In this document: in pieces, positions 61,322-64,000 of the stretch
Numbering within the stretch: the stretch's first letter is position 1
Layout of the letters: every line of letters starts with the position of its first letter
Source of the DNA: Trichinella spiralis
Taxonomy: Eukaryota; Nematoda; Enoplea; Trichinellida; Trichinellidae
Reading direction: 5' to 3'
DNA: 64,000 nt
Assembly (NCBI GenBank): GCA_000181795.3
Contig: CM012954.1
Coordinates: 15,211,530-15,275,529, forward strand
Made by a program: the position numbers and the translations under genes
Notes under the pieces: generated by a model
Told to the model about the DNA's origin: nothing
Database searches by the model: none
The model's input: the letters and a program-made list of their open reading frames with translations, nothing else

Positions 61322-62857
61322 AACGCATCATTTTGTAGCAAAAGGAAAAATAGTGAAATGGTGAATTTTTATTCAGTGCCGATTAAAAATTAAAGAAAAA
61401 AAACGCATAATAACTAAATACTTGAATTCCCCTAATTATCTTTAATAGTTCTCAGCTTACAACTGGTACCAAGCAACGTGGTTGACAGTGGCAGATTTTT
61501 TTCTTAAATTATTGAATTGTTCAAAAAGTGACGTCTTTTATATATTTACTCTTCTGCTTTGGGTCAGTTTTCAAAAGAAGAATCACAAAGAGCTTTTCCT
61601 ACGGTGATTTTTTCTATTCAGACTTTGTGATGGTGTAGTATTTTCTGTTTCCCTTTTTGTTGGTTTCTTATTCGTTCGTTCGTTAATAAGCTTATTTTAT
61701 ATGTATGTGAATTATGCAAACGTATATATTTTATGTCAAATTTGGACATTTGAATAATGGTAATTATTGACACTGAAAATGAAGAATCATGACCAGAATA
61801 ATAATCAGTCAGTCAGTCAGTGGTTTGCAATTGTCCAAGAGGATTAGATGAGAGAAAGAGAGAGAGAGAAGTGGTTATAGGGTTGATTGTTCGAACGATT
61901 GATTCAATGCTTATTATTACTATTATTATTTTTTTAATGCTAATAAAGGCGTTAATTATTGTTGAAATATAATATTTTTTGTTGATTTTTTAAAATAAAT
62001 TTAACAAATGCTTACCAGTTAGTTAGTTGTTAATAAATTGAAGTTCAATTGTGTATGGAAGTAGAGGTAATTTTATTCTTTGGGGCAGTCGGTCTTTGTT
62101 GTCACTTTTATTTGATCAACTTGCCTGAGCCGGTGCCCACTTGTTTTTTTGAACAGTGCTATGCTAGGGATATTTGCTAGGCGTTGTTGAATAGAGCGTT
62201 GTCGAATAATAATTAATCTTAATGATAAGTCAAAATATAAAAACCCGTTGTCAATTAGGCGTGAGTGTTGAAAATGACGCACAGCATGGTCAGCAAAAGC
62301 TGGAGCTAGCTAACTGGCTGACTACGCCTGCTAACTAGCTTGGTTTCGCTTCGTTGATTGGAGTATGTCACTTTGTAAAATAGGGAGGGAACCATGCTGC
62401 TGCTGCTGCTGCTGCTGCTGCATTCAGCTCTGATGCAAACATCACTGAACTGGACGGGTGTGAAGAAGATGAGGAAGGACAGTTGTGGAGAGGGGGTAGG
62501 GGAAAATGTATTTGAAAAAGTTAATCGTTATCACGCGCTTGTCACACACACACACACACACAGACATGCATGATTGTTGAATGGTTTCTTTCGTTTGCTT
62601 CTTGCCTGGTTCATTCATTTTTATTGCAATCAAAATGGAAACACGTTTTCAATATTTTTCTGTTTGCATTTCCACTTCGTAACTGAAATTGATTTTTTCA
62701 ACTCTTCACCAGAAATTTTCATCTTATTTTATTCAATTTGCAGGCTATTTTCTTTCTTTACAATTACATGCAAATAAATATATACGTGTACATAAAAAAA
62801 TATTTTTATAAATTTATATTTTTTTCAATAAAACTACCATTATCATCTACTGCGACA
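61322..62857. other. Intergenic, microsatellite-rich
   Basis: No supported gene. Repeats: (CAGT)n at 61807-61822, (GA)n near 61853-61870, (CTG)n at 62396-62421, (CA)n at 62544-62562. Confidence 0.45.
62396..62421. repeat. (CTG)n trinucleotide repeat
   Basis: About eight CTG units in non-coding DNA. Confidence 0.95.
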
Positions 62858-62926
62858 ATGTTTAATAGAAATTTATCACAAACTGTTCGTGAATTCAATA
62901 TTGCTCAGTTAGAGAAAGGAGGGAGG
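62858..62926 (+). CDS. Possible first coding exon of a gene leaving the window
   Basis: ATG at 62858 opens 23 codons (MFNRNLSQTVREFNIAQLEK...) ending in phase 0 at a gtatga donor. The composition is protein-like against an AT-rich background, but no second exon is identifiable before the window ends. Not assigned to a family. Confidence 0.3.
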
Positions 62927-64000
62927 GTATGAATTATATTTTCAAAGCAAAATATAATAATTTTAAAAATATTCTTCGAATTTATCCGGCACATTTCATT
63001 TTTCTCTTTGATTACAAGTTATTATGATTGCAATTTTTCTCTAATTGTTATTGCATCTTGAATGGCACAATGATGAATGGATGCAAAGTTTAATAAAACT
63101 CATCCCACTAAGCGCTGACTATGGTGCAAGTGTTTCTTGTGTTTTGAGGCTTGAGGCTTCTTGAAAGAAATAAATAATATTTCAAATTTTATTGCATGAA
63201 CAGCGCTCATTGGGAACTGTTGTTGTTGTTGCTGTTGAAAAATTATCGACTTCTGTTTAAAATGGTCTTTTTCGTACGGGATTTATGCAAGTATCAAATT
63301 TGCGCAATTTCATTCATGGGATACAATTTTTGTTCCGTTTAATTTTGCTTTTGCCTACTCATCTACCACTTCAATTAGTCATACTGTAGAGGAGGAGAGG
63401 AGAAATTCAATGACTACAATTAGAAAACAGACACTAAAGCATATTTTAAAGTTTTCGAAATTCTACTGTACTATTTATAAATTGCAATGCAATTGGAATA
63501 AATTAATGTATTAGTGTTGATGATAATTATTTTGCATATAAATAGTTACGAACAAATTTTGGGAAAATATCAACAAACAATCGGTTGTTTAATTCGATTT
63601 AATCAAAGTTGATCCAATGAAACACGCTGCTATTCATTCATCATAAACCTTTTTGCATTTAAGACTTTGAAGTTCAGAAATAAATTTCCACTTATATTGA
63701 AAAACATCAACACTGCACAGTTCTCATCAAATGATTGTAATAAAATTACGGATATGTATGCATTTTTTGTTTAATTTGCGCATCAAAGGTGTTCTGTAGT
63801 TTTGAATAACATTTACCTTGATTGATAAGGAAATATGTAAAAATCCACTTTGAAGTTGGAAATTTATTTATTGTTGTCTGTCGTTTTTGTCGGATTTTAT
63901 TGATGAGTTTTATAGTATACGTGTTTAATTATTTTATCGAAATTGACCAAAAGTAAATCATCAGTATACGGTGGATTTGAAAATAGAATGCAGCACTTTT
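62927..64000. other. AT-rich, no gene seen
   Basis: No coding exon recognised. It may be intron if the exon at 62858 is real. Confidence 0.4.

Overview
The window is eukaryotic, AT-rich invertebrate DNA from a draft assembly (one run of Ns at 41217-42039). Genes are split by GT-AG introns, many of them only 50-110 bp. The content (a multi-pass animal chitin synthase with a WGTRE segment, an innexin, a MAX-1/PLEKHH-type PH-PH-MyTH4-FERM protein, PDE1, EDEM1 and eIF3e) points to an ecdysozoan, most likely a nematode. Start codons lying directly behind a splice acceptor fit that. A protein resembling the U11/U12 snRNP 59K protein (PDCD7) would suit an early-branching nematode better than Caenorhabditis, but the species cannot be read from this sequence. 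No tRNA, rRNA, CRISPR array or intact transposon was recognised.

Layout. 0.6-3.0 kb, + strand: EDEM1-like ER mannosidase-like protein, 9 exons. 3.5-10.6 kb, + strand: chitin synthase, 20 exons, 1697 aa by my splicing. 12.0-13.7 kb, + strand: unrecognised acidic Ser/Asp-rich protein made of small exons, one of which lacks an AG acceptor. 14.3-14.6 kb: possible 56-aa single-span membrane protein. 15.5 kb: very tentative 42-aa ORF. 17.5-21.3 kb, + strand: unrecognised 753-aa acidic protein in 20 exons. 21.7-30.6 kb, - strand: max-1/PLEKHH, with a possible first exon as far up as 34.3 kb. 34.6-35.9 kb, - strand: small coiled, acidic protein resembling PDCD7. 37.1-39.2 kb, - strand: innexin. 40.2 kb, + strand: eIF3e, cut by the assembly gap. 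43.1-44.0 and 45.9-46.5 kb, + strand: tandem nucleoredoxin/tryparedoxin-like genes. 47.0-51.7 kb, - strand: PDE1-type phosphodiesterase with three (perhaps four) alternative first exons spread to 57.9 kb. 59.1-61.3 kb, + strand: unrecognised five-exon gene. 62.9 kb, + strand: possible first exon of a gene leaving the window.

The genes do not form a pathway or an obvious operon. EDEM1 and chitin synthase are co-oriented 496 bp apart, and the two thioredoxin-fold genes are clearly duplicates. Exon models were built by hand from reading-frame continuity across GT-AG (once GC-AG) junctions and family conservation. Exon boundaries in recognised genes are mostly secure because phases close. Those in unrecognised genes are proposals.
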